Below are positions 41,194 to 50,355 of a DNA stretch of 64,000 bases, piece after piece. Positions within the stretch are counted from its first letter, which is position 1. Each line of letters begins with the position of its first letter. Under the pieces are notes generated by a model. The model ran no database searches, had not been told where the DNA came from, and saw only the letters and a list, made by a program, of their open reading frames with translations. This DNA is from Streptomyces armeniacus (GTDB lineage: Bacteria; Actinomycetota; Actinomycetes; Streptomycetales; Streptomycetaceae), in the NCBI RefSeq assembly GCF_003355155.1, contig NZ_CP031320.1, positions 668,369 through 732,368 of the forward strand, read 5' to 3'. The position numbers and the translations under genes were made by a program.

Positions 41194-42696
41194 ATGTTGT
41201 TCAGGAGGCCTGCCGTCGTCGCGGGTGGTGTGCTGCTGGCCCTCTCGGGCGGCGCTCTGCTCCCCGCCGCGATGGCCGCCGGCTCCGGCGAACTCCCGGC
41301 GGAGCGCCCGGAGTCGCGCACACCGCCGGGCGCGAAGGTGGACGCAGACGCGGACGCGGACTCGCGCCCGGAACCGGGCCCGGAACCGGAGGGCGTCTGG
41401 CGTACGGACGGCTACGGCTCGCTCCTGGCCATCAAGGACGGCGTGCTCCGCAAGTACCAGACCACGTCGGTCAGTTGCCTCAAAGGGGAGACGGCGAAGC
41501 GATCGGGCCAGGACGCCGGCTCGACCACGTACACCGCACCCGACGGCCGCGGCATGACCGTACGCGCGCGTACGGCCACCTCCCACCGTGCCCGGCTGCA
41601 CGTCGACGGTTCGCCCGGCCACCAGAACATGCAGCGCGTACGGGCTCTGCCCGCCGACTGCACACGTGAGGCGCCCGCCGACCCGGTGGCGACGTTCGAC
41701 GTGTTCTGGCAGACGTTCCAGGAGAACTACCCTTTCTTCGCGGCCAAGGGCGTCGACTGGCAGGCGGCACGCGACCGTTACCGCCCGGCCGTCGACGCGG
41801 GCACCACCGACGACGAACTCTTCGCCGTCTTCCGCAAGATGCTGGAGCCGCTGAACGACGCGCATGTCAGCCTCACCGACGGCGCCGACCGCTTCTTCGG
41901 CGAGACCCGCCCCGGCACGACGATGCCGTCCGAGGCGCTGGACACGAAGGTGAAGAAGTACGTGAAGGAACGGGACCTGGACGGCGCGGAGTTGGAGGAG
42001 CACGCCAACGGCCGGATCAGCTACGCCGACCTGCCCGGCGGCCAGGGCTATCTGCGGGTCTCGGGCTTCATCGGCTACTCCGACGGCGAGCACCCCGACG
42101 GCCGCTACGCCGCCGAACAGGCCGCTCTCGACAAGGCCCTCGACGACATCCTCACCGCCGACCGCACCGCACGCCTGCGCGGCCTGATCGTCGACCTCCG
42201 CGTGAACGGCGGCGGCGCCGACGCCCTCGGCCTCCGGCTCGCGTCGCGGCTCACCGACCGTACGCATTTCGCGTACGGCAAGCGCGCCCGCAACCACCCG
42301 GAGGACCCGGAGCGCTTCACGCCGGAGCAGCCGCAGTACGTCAAGCCGGCGCGGGGCGTGCCGCGTTACGCGGGGCCGGTCGCGGTGCTGACGGGCGGTT
42401 CGACGGTCAGCGCGGGCGAGTCCTTCACGCAGGCACTGCTGGACCGGCCGGGGCGTACGGTCCGGATCGGCGAGCCGACGCAGGGCGTCTTCTCGGACGT
42501 ACTGGACCGGGCGCTGCCCAACGGCTGGGAGGTCGGCCTGCCGAACGAGGAGTTCCGCACCCGCGACGGCCGTACGTTCGACGGGCCCGGGATTCCGCCC
42601 GACCTGGCGGAACCGGTGTTCACGGAGGAGGAGTTCGAGCAGCGCCGCGACTCCGCGTTCGACCGCGCGGTCAGCACGCTGCCGGGCGGCTCCTGA
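41194..42696 (+). CDS. Secreted S41-family peptidase
   Basis: A 500-aa exported protein. The signal core is VVAGGVLLALSGGALLPAAM. The C-terminal tail-specific protease domain has the Ser-nucleophile segment AVLTGGSTVSAGESFTQALL (about 385-405) and upstream GLIVDLRVNGGGADALGL. Region FDVFWQTFQENYPFFAAKGV is the usual N-terminal helical part in tricorn-type S41 enzymes; no PDZ domain is evident. GGAAGG is 7 bp before ATG 41194; GTG 41188 is too close to it. It converges with the MFS gene. Confidence 0.88.
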   Translation: MLFRRPAVVAGGVLLALSGGALLPAAMAAGSGELPAERPESRTPPGAKVDADADADSRPEPGPEPEGVWRTDGYGSLLAIKDGVLRKYQTTSVSCLKGETAKRSGQDAGSTTYTAPDGRGMTVRARTATSHRARLHVDGSPGHQNMQRVRALPADCTREAPADPVATFDVFWQTFQENYPFFAAKGVDWQAARDRYRPAVDAGTTDDELFAVFRKMLEPLNDAHVSLTDGADRFFGETRPGTTMPSEALDTKVKKYVKERDLDGAELEEHANGRISYADLPGGQGYLRVSGFIGYSDGEHPDGRYAAEQAALDKALDDILTADRTARLRGLIVDLRVNGGGADALGLRLASRLTDRTHFAYGKRARNHPEDPERFTPEQPQYVKPARGVPRYAGPVAVLTGGSTVSAGESFTQALLDRPGRTVRIGEPTQGVFSDVLDRALPNGWEVGLPNEEFRTRDGRTFDGPGIPPDLAEPVFTEEEFEQRRDSAFDRAVSTLPGGS

Positions 42697-42737
42697 ACGA
42701 CGGCAACCCTCAACCGCTGCCGCCGGGTGCCAGGGGG

Positions 42738-44195
42738 TCACTCGGAGCCGGCCGCAGCTCTCCGTATTCGTTCCGGCTCCGGTTCCGGCTCCGGTTCCGG
42801 CTCGGGTTCCGGCTCGGGTTCCGGTTCCGGCTCCGGTACGGAGTCCGCGGGAGGCCGGCTGCCCTTGCCGCGGAGCCGGTCCATCTCCCGCCACTCCGGG
42901 CGGAGTCCGGTCAGGTTCGTGGTGAGGAAGTACGCCGCCCCGCCCGCCACCAGCACCGGCACCAGCCCGAACGAGGCCACCGCCGCACCCGCGAGCAGCC
43001 CGCCCAGCGGGATGCCGGACCAGGCCAGCGAGTCGCCCAGAGCGTGTACGCGGCCCAGCAGCGGTCGCGGTACGCGCTCGAACGAGATGGCACCGAGGAT
43101 GGGGTTGAGGAATCCGGAGCCGAAGCCGCTGACGGCGAACACCGCGAGCACCGCCCACAGCGGCGCGTCCGCCGCGAGGATCAGGAACCGCGGCGCCCCG
43201 GCGAGCAGGAACCCGGCGAAGAACACCACCCGGCGCCGCATCCGGTGCGCCACGGCCGCGGCGATCAGGCTCCCGACGACCGCCGTCACGCCCATCACGC
43301 TGCCGGTCAGGCCGATGGCACCGGGACCGTTCCCGGACTCCTTCGCCCAAACGGGCAGCAGCACGGCCATGAACGCCGCGTCCAGCAGATTGGTGATCCC
43401 GACCATGACGATGATCGTGAGCAGCAGCGGTTCGCGGCGCAGGAAGGCGAAGCCCTCGCCGAAGCGGCGCCAGTAGCCGGGCGCGGACGCGGTACGGCCG
43501 TTCGCTTCGTCTTCCGGTCCGTCCGGTTCGGCCTCCGCTTCGGCGCGGACTTCGCGTTCCGCACCGGAACCGTCGGGCGTACGGGAGACGGGGCCGTCCG
43601 GCGTACGGCCGCCCATCCCGCGCGGTTGCAGCAGCGCGATGATCACCGACCCGAGCCCGAAGCACACCGCGCTGACCGCCACGCCCGCGACCGGCCCGGC
43701 CAGGGCCACCAGCGAACCGCCCGCCGCGGGGCCGGCGGTGGAGGCGAGCCGTTCGGTGACGCCGGACAGGCCGGTGGCGCGTTCCAGCCGTACGTGGGCG
43801 TGTTCGGCCGCCTCGGGGATCACGACCTCCTTGGCCAGATCGCCCGGCCCGCGTGCCGCGCCGATCACGGCCACGAGGCCGAGCAGCGGTCCGAACGAGA
43901 GCAGCCCGGCGGTGTGCAGCAGCGGCACCGCGGCGGCGGCGCAGGCGCTGACCGTGTCCGTCGTCCACGAGACGCGGCGCGGCCCCACCCGGTCGACCAG
44001 CGGCCCGCTGAACGCCTTGACCAGCACGTACGGGGCCATCTCGGCGAAGGCGACGAGCCCGGTGCGGGTGGGGCTGCCGGTGCTGACCAGCACGAACCAC
44101 GGCAGCGCGATCGCCGAGATCCGCGTGCCGGTCAGGGCCACCGCCATCGCGGCGAGCAGGGCCGTCAGCGGACGCAGCCGCCGTACGGCGGACAT
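42738..44195 (-). CDS. MFS transporter with (Glu-Pro)n C-terminal tail
   Basis: A 485-aa permease of the major facilitator type with about 11-12 hydrophobic segments (LTALLAAMAVALTGTRISAI at the start, and VFCGLGSVIIALL-like ones later). A central hydrophilic loop (about 200-245, Glu-rich) divides the halves. The last 45 residues contain eleven Glu-Pro pairs. ATG 44195 is chosen; GTG 44282 would add a Gly-rich 29-residue lead that repeats GGQGRGG. It lies downstream of the ArsR gene on the same strand and is probably controlled by it; efflux role is inferred. Confidence 0.82.
   Translation of the reverse strand: MSAVRRLRPLTALLAAMAVALTGTRISAIALPWFVLVSTGSPTRTGLVAFAEMAPYVLVKAFSGPLVDRVGPRRVSWTTDTVSACAAAAVPLLHTAGLLSFGPLLGLVAVIGAARGPGDLAKEVVIPEAAEHAHVRLERATGLSGVTERLASTAGPAAGGSLVALAGPVAGVAVSAVCFGLGSVIIALLQPRGMGGRTPDGPVSRTPDGSGAEREVRAEAEAEPDGPEDEANGRTASAPGYWRRFGEGFAFLRREPLLLTIIVMVGITNLLDAAFMAVLLPVWAKESGNGPGAIGLTGSVMGVTAVVGSLIAAAVAHRMRRRVVFFAGFLLAGAPRFLILAADAPLWAVLAVFAVSGFGSGFLNPILGAISFERVPRPLLGRVHALGDSLAWSGIPLGGLLAGAAVASFGLVPVLVAGGAAYFLTTNLTGLRPEWREMDRLRGKGSRPPADSVPEPEPEPEPEPEPEPEPEPEPERIRRAAAGSE
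42766..42837 (-). repeat. Hexanucleotide repeat encoding Glu-Pro
   Basis: About eleven units of TTCCGG/CTCCGG-type hexamers within the MFS gene. Such runs change length by slippage without changing frame. Confidence 0.8.
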
Positions 44196-44289
44196 CCGGC
44201 CGAGCCCCGGACCGCCGAGCCCCGGACCCGCCCGACCCTGACCGCCCCGACCCTGACCGCCCCGCCCCGGACCGCCGCTCACCGCGCGG

Positions 44290-44976
44290 TCACCGGTCCC
44301 GTTCCACGTCCAGCTCGGGCAGGATCTGCAAGACAAGCGTGACCCGTTCGGCGCCCGCCGGGTCCGCCTCGGCGGTGCCGTTCTCCGGGCCGGGGCTGGG
44401 GTCGCGCCGGTAGCGGTCGGCGACCGCGTGCAGCTCGCGCTGCAGGGCCGCGGCCTCGTCGGCGGTCAGCAGCAGCGGCCAGCTGCTCATGTCGAAGCTC
44501 TCGCGCCAGGGACGGGGCATCGTCTGGAGCTCGTTCAGCGCCCGCTGGGCGCGCAGGGTGTCGGTGGCCGCGACGGACGACAGGTACGCGAGCGTGGCTT
44601 CCGGCTCCTGCTCGATCAGGTCGACGCTGTCGAGGCGGGTCAACTGGTGCACCGAACGCCACCAGCGCTCCCGCGCGTTCCCGCGCTCGGTGTCCTCCTC
44701 GACGAAGCCCGCGGCATCGAGCTGGCGCAGGTGGTAGCTGGCCGTCCCGGAGTTGACGCCGAGCCGTTCGGCGAGCCGGGTGGCGGTGGACGGCCCGTAC
44801 TTCCGCAGCAGCCCGACGAGCTGCACGCGCACGGGGTGGGCCAGCGCGCGCAGCCCTTTGGCGTCCAGTACGACGGAGGCTTCGCCGCCGGCGCCGGGGG
44901 CTTCCGTACGGTTCGGTGCGCCGTCGTACGGCGTCTCACGCTGCTCAGGCTGCTCAGGCTGCTGCTCGTCGCTCAT
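44290..44976 (-). CDS. ArsR-family (HTH_20) regulator
   Basis: A 228-aa protein. The winged helix is LAHPVRVQLVGLLRKYGPST, RLAERLGVNSGTASYHLRQL and DAAGFVEEDTERGNARERWW, typical of HTH_20 regulators without a metal-binding CxC motif. C-terminal half is helical with ALQRELHAVADRYRRD. It is the first gene of the ArsR-MFS pair, and three CGCAAA boxes lie upstream. The ligand is unknown. Confidence 0.88.
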   Translation of the reverse strand: MSDEQQPEQPEQRETPYDGAPNRTEAPGAGGEASVVLDAKGLRALAHPVRVQLVGLLRKYGPSTATRLAERLGVNSGTASYHLRQLDAAGFVEEDTERGNARERWWRSVHQLTRLDSVDLIEQEPEATLAYLSSVAATDTLRAQRALNELQTMPRPWRESFDMSSWPLLLTADEAAALQRELHAVADRYRRDPSPGPENGTAEADPAGAERVTLVLQILPELDVERDR

Positions 44977-45001
44977 GCCCGCAGACTAGACGCCGAAGAC
45001 T

Positions 45002-45052
45002 CCTTCGCAAAGAGTTCTTCGCAAACATCTCTCCGCAAAGAAGCCTTTGCGA
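45002..45052. promoter_or_regulatory. Repeated CGCAAA boxes upstream of the ArsR gene
   Basis: TTCGCAAA at about 45004 and 45019, CCGCAAAGAA at 45033 and the inverted TTTGCG at 45045 lie in the 81-bp gap between the ArsR start and the antiporter stop. They are probable binding sites for autoregulation. Confidence 0.55.
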
Positions 45053-45057
45053 TCACC

Positions 45058-46254
45058 TCACCCCGCCGCCGCGACCGCCTTCCGACGCCGCCCCACATCC
45101 GGCAGGACCCGCGCCAGCCAGTGCGAACGGCCCGCCGCCAGCGGTGCGAGGACGGCGAGGACCAGCACGTAGCCCGCGATGAACGGGCCGAGGCGGCGGT
45201 CCAGACCCGCGTTGGCCGACATGGTGGCGAGGATGAGCGCGAACTCGCCGCGTGCCAGCAGCGTCGTCGCCACGTTCGCGGCCGGTCCGCGCCCGAAGCC
45301 GTAGATGCGGGCGGCGAACAGCGCGGCGAGCACGTTCATGGCGATCGTGACCGCTGCGGCGATCAGCACCGGCCACACCACCAGCGGCAGGTCGCCGGGG
45401 TCGATGGACAGCCCGAACGCGAAGAAGAAGATCGCCCCGAACGCGTCCCGCAACGGGTGCACCAGCTCCCTGATGCGACCGCCCGAGGTCGTGTTGCCGA
45501 GCATCAGGCCCACCATGAACGCCCCGATGGCGTCCGCGACCCCGAACTCCTCCGCGATCCCCGCGACCAGTACGACGGCTCCGAGGAACGAGATCACCAG
45601 CAGTTCGTCGTCCTTCGTCGCGATCAGCCGCCCGATGAGCCGGGTGCCCCAGCGTGCCGCGACGGCCAGCACCAGCAGGAAGCCGAACGCCTTCGCTGCC
45701 TGCCCGGCGGCCGAGGCCATGCTGTCGGCGCCGGAGATGACGGGCTGCAGCGCGGCGAGGTACAGCGCCAGGAAGATGTCCTCGACGACGATGATGCCGA
45801 GGATCGGCCGTGACTCCGGGTTGCCGATGCGGCCGAGGTCGACGAGCACCTTGGTGACGATCGCCGAGGACGAGATGCCCAGGACGCCCGCGAGGACGAG
45901 CGCCTCGGACAGGCCCCAGCCGAGCGCGAGCCCGAAGCCGAATCCGGCGGTCACGTTGAGCGCGAGGTACGCGCCGCCGGCGAGCGCCATCTTCCGCCCG
46001 CCGGTCTTGAGGTCCTCCACGTGGAATTCGAGGCCGAGGTAGAAGAGCAGCAGCACCAGGCCCAGCGCGGAGAGCATCTCGAGCTGGTGCGGGTCGTCGA
46101 CCAGGACGTAGCCGGGGGTGTGCGGGCCGAGCAGCATGCCGGCGAGGATGAACAGGGGGATCGTCGGCAGCCCTATGCGGCTGCCGAGGCGGGCGAGGAC
46201 GGCGGCGGCGACGAAGGCGCCGCCCATGGCGAGCAGGGTGTCGGCGTGTCCCAT
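45058..46254 (-). CDS. CPA2-family cation:proton antiporter
   Basis: A 398-aa membrane protein with about 11-12 helices. Motifs are LPTIPLFILAGMLLGPHTPG, LSALGLVLLLFYLGLEFHVE, VLGISSSAIVTKVLVDLGRI and the loop EFGVADAIGAFMVGLMLGN, all typical of KefB/GerN-like Na+ or K+/H+ exchangers. No C-terminal TrkA-N domain follows, so it is the short form. ATG 46254 has GGAAAGTGACGG; the frame reaches 46335 without support. Confidence 0.88.
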   Translation of the reverse strand: MGHADTLLAMGGAFVAAAVLARLGSRIGLPTIPLFILAGMLLGPHTPGYVLVDDPHQLEMLSALGLVLLLFYLGLEFHVEDLKTGGRKMALAGGAYLALNVTAGFGFGLALGWGLSEALVLAGVLGISSSAIVTKVLVDLGRIGNPESRPILGIIVVEDIFLALYLAALQPVISGADSMASAAGQAAKAFGFLLVLAVAARWGTRLIGRLIATKDDELLVISFLGAVVLVAGIAEEFGVADAIGAFMVGLMLGNTTSGGRIRELVHPLRDAFGAIFFFAFGLSIDPGDLPLVVWPVLIAAAVTIAMNVLAALFAARIYGFGRGPAANVATTLLARGEFALILATMSANAGLDRRLGPFIAGYVLVLAVLAPLAAGRSHWLARVLPDVGRRRKAVAAAG

Positions 46255-46420
46255 GCCGTCACTTTCCGCGGGGCGGGCGTACGGGGACGGGCGGCAGCAA
46301 GCGGATAGCTCCTCCTGGGGCGTCCGTAGAGTCAAGTGAAGGTCAAGGAATGGCCAATGGTTACTTTACCAAACGATTTGACCTGCATCTTTGGCCGCGA
46401 CGGACCCTAGCCATGGCAAA

Positions 46421-46453
46421 GGCCGGCCCGGCGCCACGGCGCGCGGACCGGCC
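46421..46453 (-). terminator. Weak terminator hairpin after the Fe-S gene
   Basis: GGCCGG/CCGGCC with inner GC pairs forms a stem with one mismatch and one bulge; a short TTT follows on the minus strand. Confidence 0.4.
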
Positions 46454-46495
46454 TCCGGCCTCAGCTTTACGTCTTTACGTCCTGGAGGTCCCGCC

Positions 46496-48880
46496 CTACT
46501 TCCCGGGCTGCGCGGGCTCGGCGGGCTCGGACTCCGGTACGTCCGACGCGCCCGAGCCGCCCGACGCGTCCGCCCCGTCCGCCTCGGCGTCCTCCTCCGC
46601 CGGCCCGTCAGGCGTGCGTACGGAGTCCAGCAGCAGCTGGGCCACGTCCACGACCTGGAGGCTCTCCTTGGCCTGCTCGGCGTTCTTCTTGCCGTTGACG
46701 GAGTCGGTCAGCATCACGAGGCAGAACGGGCACGCCGTGGACACGATGTCCGGGTTGAGGGACAGCGCCTCGTCCACGCGCTCGTTGTTGATGCGCTTGC
46801 CGATCCGCTCCTCCATCCACATCCGCGCGCCGCCGGCGCCGCAGCAGAAGCCGCGCTCCTTGTGCCGGTGCATCTCCTCGTTGCGGAGGCCCGGCACGCG
46901 GCCGATGATCTCGCGCGGCGGCGTGTAGACCTTGTTGTGCCGGCCCAGGTAGCACGGGTCGTGGTACGTGATCAGGCCCTCGACCGGCGTGACCGGCACC
47001 AGCTTGCCCTCGTCGATGAGGCGCTGGAGCAGCTGCGTGTGGTGTACGACCTCGAAGTGGCCGCCGAGCTGCGGGTACTCGTTGGCGATCGTGTTGAAGC
47101 AGTGCGGGCAGGTCGCGACGATCTTCTTCTTCGCGGCGGGCACGGTGACGCCCTCGTCCGCGCCCGCGGCGGAGCCGCTGTCAGACGCTTCGCCGAACGC
47201 CGCGTTCAGCGTCGCCACGTTCTCCTCGCCGAGCTGCTGGAACAGGAACTCGTTGCCGAGCCGCCGCGCCGAGTCGCCCGTGCACTTCTCGTCGCCGCCC
47301 ATGATCGCGAACGAGACGCCCGCGATGTGCAGCAGCTCCGCGAACGCCTTGGTGGTCTTCTTCGCCCGGTCCTCGAGCGCGCCCGCGCAGCCGACCCAGT
47401 ACAGGTACTCGACCTCGGTCAGGTCCTCCACGGTCTTGCCGACGACCGGGATCTCGATGCCGGTCTCCTTCTCCAGCTCCTTCGTCCACTCCAGCCGCTG
47501 CTTCTTGGCCAGGCCCCAGGGGTTGCCCTTCTTCTCCAGGTTCTTGAGCATCGTCCCGGCCTCGCTCGGGAAGGCGCTCTCGATCATCACCTGGTAGCGG
47601 CGCATGTCGACGATGTGGTCGACGTGCTCGATGTCCACCGGGCACTGCTCGACGCAGGCGCCGCAGGTGGTGCAGGACCACAGCACGTCCGGGTCGATGA
47701 CGCCGCCGAGGTCGCCGGGCCCTGCGTCGTACGCGCCGACCAGCGGCCGTTCGGCCTCCGCGAGCGCGCTCGCGGGCACGTCCTTCAGCTGTTCCTCGGT
47801 CGCCTTCTCCCGGCCCTCCGCGTCCTTGCCGCCGCCGGCGAGCAGGTACGGGGCCTTGGCGTGCGCGTGGTCGCGCAGCGACATGATCAGGAGCTTGGGC
47901 GAGAGCGGCTTGCCCGTGTTCCAGGCCGGGCACTGCGACTGGCAGCGGCCGCACTCCGTACAGGTGGAGAAGTCGAGCAGGCCCTTCCACGAGAAGTGTT
48001 CGACCTGCGAGACGCCGAACTGCGTCTCCTCGCCGCCCTCTTCGTCGAAGACCGTCTCGAAGTCGATGGCTTTGCCGCCCGAGGTCATCGGCTGGAGCTC
48101 GCCCAGCGCCGTACCGCCCCTGGCCTCCCGCTTGAACCAGATGTTCGGGAACGCGAGGAAGCGGTGCCAGGCCACGCCCATGTTGGTGTTGAGGCCGACG
48201 ACGATCATCCAGATGAAGGACGTGCTGATCTTGATCAGTGCGACCAGGTAGACCGTGTTCTGCAGCGCGCTCACGCTCATCCCGTCGAAGAGCGCGACGA
48301 GCGGGTACGAGAGGAAGTACGCCGCCTCGTACTCCGTCACGTGGTGCAGCGCGCCCTCCAGGCCGCGCAGCGTGATGATGCAGACGCCGATGATCAGGAT
48401 GACGGCCTCGACGAAGTACGCCTGGCCCGTCTTGGAGCCGGTGAAACGGGACTTGCGGCCGGCCCGCGCGGGGTTGCTCAGCTGCCGGATCACGATGAGC
48501 GTCAGGATGCCCACGGCCGTCATCACGCCGATGAACTCGATGAACATCTCGTACGGCGTGAACGAGCCGAGCACCGGCAGCACCCAGTCCGCCTGGAACA
48601 GCTGCCCGAACGCGTTGACGAGTGTCAGCACCAGCGTCAGGAAGCCGACGGCGACGAACCAGTGCGCGAAGCCGACGATGCCCCAGCGGTTCATCCGCGT
48701 ATGGCCGAGGAACTCGCGGACCAGGGTGAGAGTGCGCTGCGCCGGTTCGTCCGTACGTGTGCCCGCGGGGACGGGCTGGCCCAGTTTCACGGCGCGGTAG
48801 ATCTGGGCGATGGCACGCGCGAACAGCGCGGTGCCGACCACGGCAAGCACCAGCGAAACGACGATCGCGGCGAGTTGCAT
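46496..48880 (-). CDS. Membrane-anchored Fe-S heterodisulfide-reductase-like oxidoreductase
   Basis: A 794-aa protein. Residues 1-270 hold about six membrane helices similar to the gamma-subunit of nitrate reductase, followed by two 4Fe-4S binding motifs, CTECGRCQSQCP (about 308-319) and CTTCGACVEQCP (about 400-411). The C-terminal part has two CCG domains, the second with FCCGAGGARMWMEE near 677. This architecture equals the Rv0338c-type protein of actinobacteria, believed to be an electron-transfer component of the membrane. The last 60 residues are Glu/Asp/Pro-rich. ATG 48880 starts a first hydrophobic helix. A palindrome lies upstream. Confidence 0.9.
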   Translation of the reverse strand: MQLAAIVVSLVLAVVGTALFARAIAQIYRAVKLGQPVPAGTRTDEPAQRTLTLVREFLGHTRMNRWGIVGFAHWFVAVGFLTLVLTLVNAFGQLFQADWVLPVLGSFTPYEMFIEFIGVMTAVGILTLIVIRQLSNPARAGRKSRFTGSKTGQAYFVEAVILIIGVCIITLRGLEGALHHVTEYEAAYFLSYPLVALFDGMSVSALQNTVYLVALIKISTSFIWMIVVGLNTNMGVAWHRFLAFPNIWFKREARGGTALGELQPMTSGGKAIDFETVFDEEGGEETQFGVSQVEHFSWKGLLDFSTCTECGRCQSQCPAWNTGKPLSPKLLIMSLRDHAHAKAPYLLAGGGKDAEGREKATEEQLKDVPASALAEAERPLVGAYDAGPGDLGGVIDPDVLWSCTTCGACVEQCPVDIEHVDHIVDMRRYQVMIESAFPSEAGTMLKNLEKKGNPWGLAKKQRLEWTKELEKETGIEIPVVGKTVEDLTEVEYLYWVGCAGALEDRAKKTTKAFAELLHIAGVSFAIMGGDEKCTGDSARRLGNEFLFQQLGEENVATLNAAFGEASDSGSAAGADEGVTVPAAKKKIVATCPHCFNTIANEYPQLGGHFEVVHHTQLLQRLIDEGKLVPVTPVEGLITYHDPCYLGRHNKVYTPPREIIGRVPGLRNEEMHRHKERGFCCGAGGARMWMEERIGKRINNERVDEALSLNPDIVSTACPFCLVMLTDSVNGKKNAEQAKESLQVVDVAQLLLDSVRTPDGPAEEDAEADGADASGGSGASDVPESEPAEPAQPGK

Positions 48881-48910
48881 GGGGGCTCCTCGGACCTGCG
48901 GGCGAGCTGT

Positions 48911-48924
48911 TTACTAAGCAGTAA
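48911..48924. promoter_or_regulatory. Operator candidate upstream of the Fe-S gene
   Basis: TTACTAAGCAGTAA has perfect 5-bp arms around AAGC, 30 bp upstream of ATG 48880. The form fits a TetR-type site. Confidence 0.5.
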
Positions 48925-49025
48925 CTTATTCGGTTCGTACGAGACTACCCACTATCGCAGTGCCGCTGTACCCGGCTGTGCGGTGATCTGCGTCGCGGGA
49001 GGAGCTGGGATACCGTTTCTCCACG

Positions 49026-50198
49026 ATGTATGGCATACGCGGCGAAACGGGCAAGGAGTCCGCGGTCGAGGACGAGCGCCACGAGCTCGTCTCGCAGGTG
49101 CTTCCCTGGGTGCTGATCATCGCCGTCGCGACGGTCGAACTGATCCGCGACCACACCGACGTCAGGATGATCGGGGTCGGCTCGCTCGCCACCCCGGCCC
49201 CCGCGCTCGCCGCCATCGGCGGGCGCCCGCGCACGGTGCTGATGGTGTCGGTGGCGGCGGTCGCGGTCACGGCGTACGTGGCCATCGACCGGCATCTGAC
49301 CGCGGTGGGCGCCGTCTTGCTGGTGAGCGCCACGAGCGTCTACGCGAGCGTCGTGCGCCGGCGCGGCGCGGCCCGGCTCAGCCAGGTGCAGCGCGTCGCC
49401 GAGACGGCCCAGCTGGCCCTGCTGCGTCGCATGCCGCGCCGGGTGGGCGAACTGCGGCTGGCGGCGCGGTACGTCGCGGCCGAGACGGAGGCGCGGATCG
49501 GCGGCGACCTGTACGAGGCGGTCGTACGGCCCCGTGACACGCGTCTGATCATCGGCGACGTGCGCGGCAAGGGGCTGCCCGCGATCCGTACGTCCGCCGC
49601 GGTGCTCGGCGCCTTCCGGGAGGCCGCGCAGTACGAGCCCACCCTGTCCCGGATCGCGACGCGCTGCTCGGAGGCCGTGGCCCGACTGGACGAGGGGGCC
49701 GGGGAGGAGTCCGACGGGCAGCGGGAGACCGGCGGGCGGGAGGCGTACGGCGAGGGGGAGGCGGATCCGGAGGGCGCGGAGCACTTCGTGACCGCCGTCG
49801 TCGTGGAGATCGAAGGGCCGGTGCTCCGCATGGTCAACCTCGGCCATCCGCCGCCGCTCCTGCTGACCGCGGACGGTACCCGCTTCGTGCAGGTGCCGGA
49901 ACCGGTCCCGCCGCTGGGGCTGGCGCACCAGCACTTCGACGACTTTCCCGTCCGTGTGCAAGCCTGGCAGCCGGGGGACCGGCTGCTCCTCTACACGGAC
50001 GGCATCGAGGAGGCGCGGGACGCCGACGGGCGGTTCTTCCCGCTCGTACGGCGTGTGGACGCGCTGCGCGACGAGCCCACTCCGGCTCTGCCGGACGCGC
50101 TGCTCGGGGCGGTGAGCGAGCACGCGGGGGGACGGCTGCGGGACGACGCGGCGATCGTCGTGGTCGAGTGGAGTCCGGACGGGGTTCACGAGCCGTAG
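49026..50198 (+). CDS. Membrane PP2C (SpoIIE-type) phosphatase
   Basis: A 390-aa protein. Three hydrophobic segments lie in residues 25-110 (for example LPWVLIIAVATVELI and VLMVSVAAVAVTAYVAI). The phosphatase domain has metal-binding Asp in IGGDLYEAV, IIGDVRGKGLPA, LLYTDGIEEARD and RDDAAIVVVE. An acidic insert of low complexity (about 225-260) interrupts the domain. No GAF or PAS sensor precedes it. It is divergent from the Fe-S gene and likely acts on an anti-sigma-factor antagonist. Confidence 0.9.
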   Translation: MYGIRGETGKESAVEDERHELVSQVLPWVLIIAVATVELIRDHTDVRMIGVGSLATPAPALAAIGGRPRTVLMVSVAAVAVTAYVAIDRHLTAVGAVLLVSATSVYASVVRRRGAARLSQVQRVAETAQLALLRRMPRRVGELRLAARYVAAETEARIGGDLYEAVVRPRDTRLIIGDVRGKGLPAIRTSAAVLGAFREAAQYEPTLSRIATRCSEAVARLDEGAGEESDGQRETGGREAYGEGEADPEGAEHFVTAVVVEIEGPVLRMVNLGHPPPLLLTADGTRFVQVPEPVPPLGLAHQHFDDFPVRVQAWQPGDRLLLYTDGIEEARDADGRFFPLVRRVDALRDEPTPALPDALLGAVSEHAGGRLRDDAAIVVVEWSPDGVHEP

Positions 50199-50261
50199 GG
50201 CGCACTGCGGCACGCCTCTGAGCTGCACGGATGCCGGGCTGCCAGTAAAGACGGCATAAGA

Positions 50262-50282
50262 CTTGAGTGAGCCTGACTCAGG
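50262..50282 (+). promoter_or_regulatory. HAIR element (HspR site) 1 of dnaK
   Basis: CTTGAGT, 7 bp, ACTCAGG: the HspR consensus CTTGAGT-N7-ACTCAAG with one change. It lies just upstream of the dnaK -35 box. Confidence 0.85.
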
Positions 50283-50286
50283 TCAT

Positions 50287-50315
50287 TTGACTTGCGCTGT
50301 CCGCTCGTGCAGTCT
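50287..50315 (+). promoter_or_regulatory. dnaK promoter candidate
   Basis: TTGACT (50287-50292), 17 bp, CAGTCT (50310-50315), flanked on both sides by HAIR elements. Confidence 0.6.
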
Positions 50316-50334
50316 TGAGCCAGATCCACTCAAG
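50314..50334 (+). promoter_or_regulatory. HAIR element (HspR site) 2 of dnaK
   Basis: CTTGAGC, 7 bp, ACTCAAG: one change from consensus; it overlaps the -10 end and the likely start point. Confidence 0.85.
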
Positions 50335-50355
50335 GCTCAGTTGGAGGAAACCGAA

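Noticed and set aside
41056..44100. A 1014-codon minus-strand open frame covering the S41 and MFS genes
   Set aside because: It spans two real genes in other frames, contains only low-complexity sequence and has no domain; it is a composition artefact.
46391..49537. A 1048-codon plus-strand frame opposite the Fe-S oxidoreductase
   Set aside because: It is the shadow of the minus-strand gene, whose cysteine motifs are unmistakable.
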